Of a stretch of DNA of 64,000 bases, positions 63,210 through 64,000 are shown one piece after another. Under the pieces are notes generated by a model that was given only the letters and a program-made list of their open reading frames with translations, ran no database searches and was not told where the DNA came from. The position numbers and the translations under genes were made by a program. This DNA comes from Agreia sp. Leaf210 (GTDB lineage Bacteria > Actinomycetota > Actinomycetes > Actinomycetales > Microbacteriaceae), in NCBI RefSeq assembly GCF_001421485.1, contig NZ_LMKK01000003.1, positions 620,001 to 684,000 on the forward strand. Direction: 5' to 3'. Positions within the stretch are counted from its first letter, which is position 1, and each line of letters starts with the position of its first letter.

Positions 63210-64000
63210 GTGCGAGTAGACGTAATATCCCGAGAGTATCCACCCGAGGTCTATGGCGGAGCGGGGGTGCATGTCGCCGAGCTCGTCAAGGCGCTGCGCG
63301 GCAGCATCGACGTCGTCGTGAGGGCTTTCGGAGAGCCGCGTGACGAGCCCGGTGTCTTTTCGTATTCGACTCCGGTCGGGCTCGCCGAGGCGAATCCTGC
63401 GCTCAAGACGCTCGGCACCGACCTCGAGATCGCCAACGACGTCGCGGGGGCCGACGTGGTGCACTCGCACACCTGGTACGCGAATGCGGCCGGCCAGATC
63501 GCGGCGCGGCTGCACGGCATCCCGCACGTGGTCACGGCGCATTCACTCGAGCCACTCAGGCCCTGGAAGGCGGAGCAGCTCGGTGGGGGATACCGGCTCT
63601 CGAGCTGGATCGAGAAGACCTCCTTCGAGAGTGCCGACGCCGTGATTGCCGTCAGCCACGGAATGCGCCGCGACATTCTGCGCAGCTATCCGTCTCTCGA
63701 TCCCGAGCGGGTCAGCGTCGTCTACAACGGCATCGACCTCGACAAGTGGCACCCCGAGAAAGACGACGACGTGCTCGCCGAGTTGGGCATCGACCCCAAC
63801 CGCCCCACGGTCGTGTTCGTCGGACGCATCACGCGCCAGAAGGGGCTGCCGTATCTGCTCCGCGCGATCGAGAAGCTCTCGCCCGAGGTTCAGGTGGTGT
63901 TGTGCGCCGGCGCGCCGGACACTCCCGAAATCCTCGAGGAGGTCGCTGGCGGCGTGCGGGAACTGCAGAAGACCCGATCCGGCATCGTGTGGATCGACAG
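63210..64000 (+). CDS. glgA: Glycogen synthase (GlgA/GlgM type), 3'-truncated by window edge
   Basis: This GT4-family glycosyltransferase uses ADP-glucose. The frame from the GTG at 63210 stays open to the end (263 codons). It begins VRVDVISREYPPEVYGGAGV, has HSHTWYAN near residue 90, TAHSLEPLRPWK near 109, VSHGMRRD near 148 and VYNGID near 171. The actinobacterial enzyme may make maltose-1-phosphate (GlgM) rather than glycogen directly; the visible part does not decide this. Divergent from glgC. Confidence 0.94.
   Translation, partial: MRVDVISREYPPEVYGGAGVHVAELVKALRGSIDVVVRAFGEPRDEPGVFSYSTPVGLAEANPALKTLGTDLEIANDVAGADVVHSHTWYANAAGQIAARLHGIPHVVTAHSLEPLRPWKAEQLGGGYRLSSWIEKTSFESADAVIAVSHGMRRDILRSYPSLDPERVSVVYNGIDLDKWHPEKDDDVLAELGIDPNRPTVVFVGRITRQKGLPYLLRAIEKLSPEVQVVLCAGAPDTPEILEEVAGGVRELQKTRSGIVWID

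Overview
The window is high-GC DNA (roughly 65%) from an actinobacterium, most likely of the family Microbacteriaceae. The evidence is RbpA, a PdtaR-type ANTAR regulator, HGxxPAAW and DUF3099 proteins, the tkt-tal-zwf-opcA-pgl cluster, OpcA itself, frequent GTG/TTG starts, ATGA/GTGA stop-start overlaps, and TANNNT -10 boxes placed 6-7 nt before start codons. It reads as ordinary core chromosome. I see no insertion sequences, prophage, CRISPR array or rRNA. The only tRNA found is tRNA-Leu(CAA).

Layout: 1-5244 holds a tryptophan operon (trpE partial, two small membrane proteins, trpC, trpB, trpA). It is followed by lgt (lipoprotein modification), gltB-gltD (glutamate synthase) and pyk. 14256-17407 is a mixed block with two poorly known proteins (one with a degenerate FHA fold), a zinc-independent L36, tRNA-Leu, an ANTAR response regulator and a thioesterase. 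17454-25694 carries polA, a DUF885 metallopeptidase coupled to a membrane-anchored DsbA-like protein, rpsA and coaE. pfkA converges on coaE. 26793-33778 encodes the whole UvrABC excision nuclease, followed by rapZ, whiA and sodA. 36593-40372 is the lower-glycolysis run gap-pgk-tpiA, then secG and rbpA.

On the minus strand, 40448-47231 is the pentose-phosphate cluster tkt-tal-(possible pgi remnant)-zwf-opcA-pgl. Heme O and heme A synthases (ctaB, ctaA) converge near 49000. 50286-54342 is a SUF iron-sulfur operon (sufB, sufD, a Rieske ferredoxin, sufC, sufT) behind a 303-bp intergenic region rich in palindromes. An ABC-F ATPase follows. 56137-59014 is a biotin-uptake locus: a TetR regulator (BioQ-like), two tandem operator-like sites, and bioY-bioM-bioN coupled to a CHY zinc-finger protein. 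The window ends with SURF1, two small coupled genes, a FabG-like reductase, serB-glgC and the 5' part of glgA.

The genes together cover central carbon flux (glycolysis, pentose phosphate, glycogen), nitrogen assimilation, tryptophan synthesis, cytochrome oxidase heme supply and assembly (CtaA, CtaB, SURF1), Fe-S assembly and DNA repair. The points most worth following up are the BioQ-like operators and the zinc-finger rider on bioYMN, the recurrent leaderless promoter arrangement, the palindromes before suf, and the truncated reading frame where pgi would be expected.
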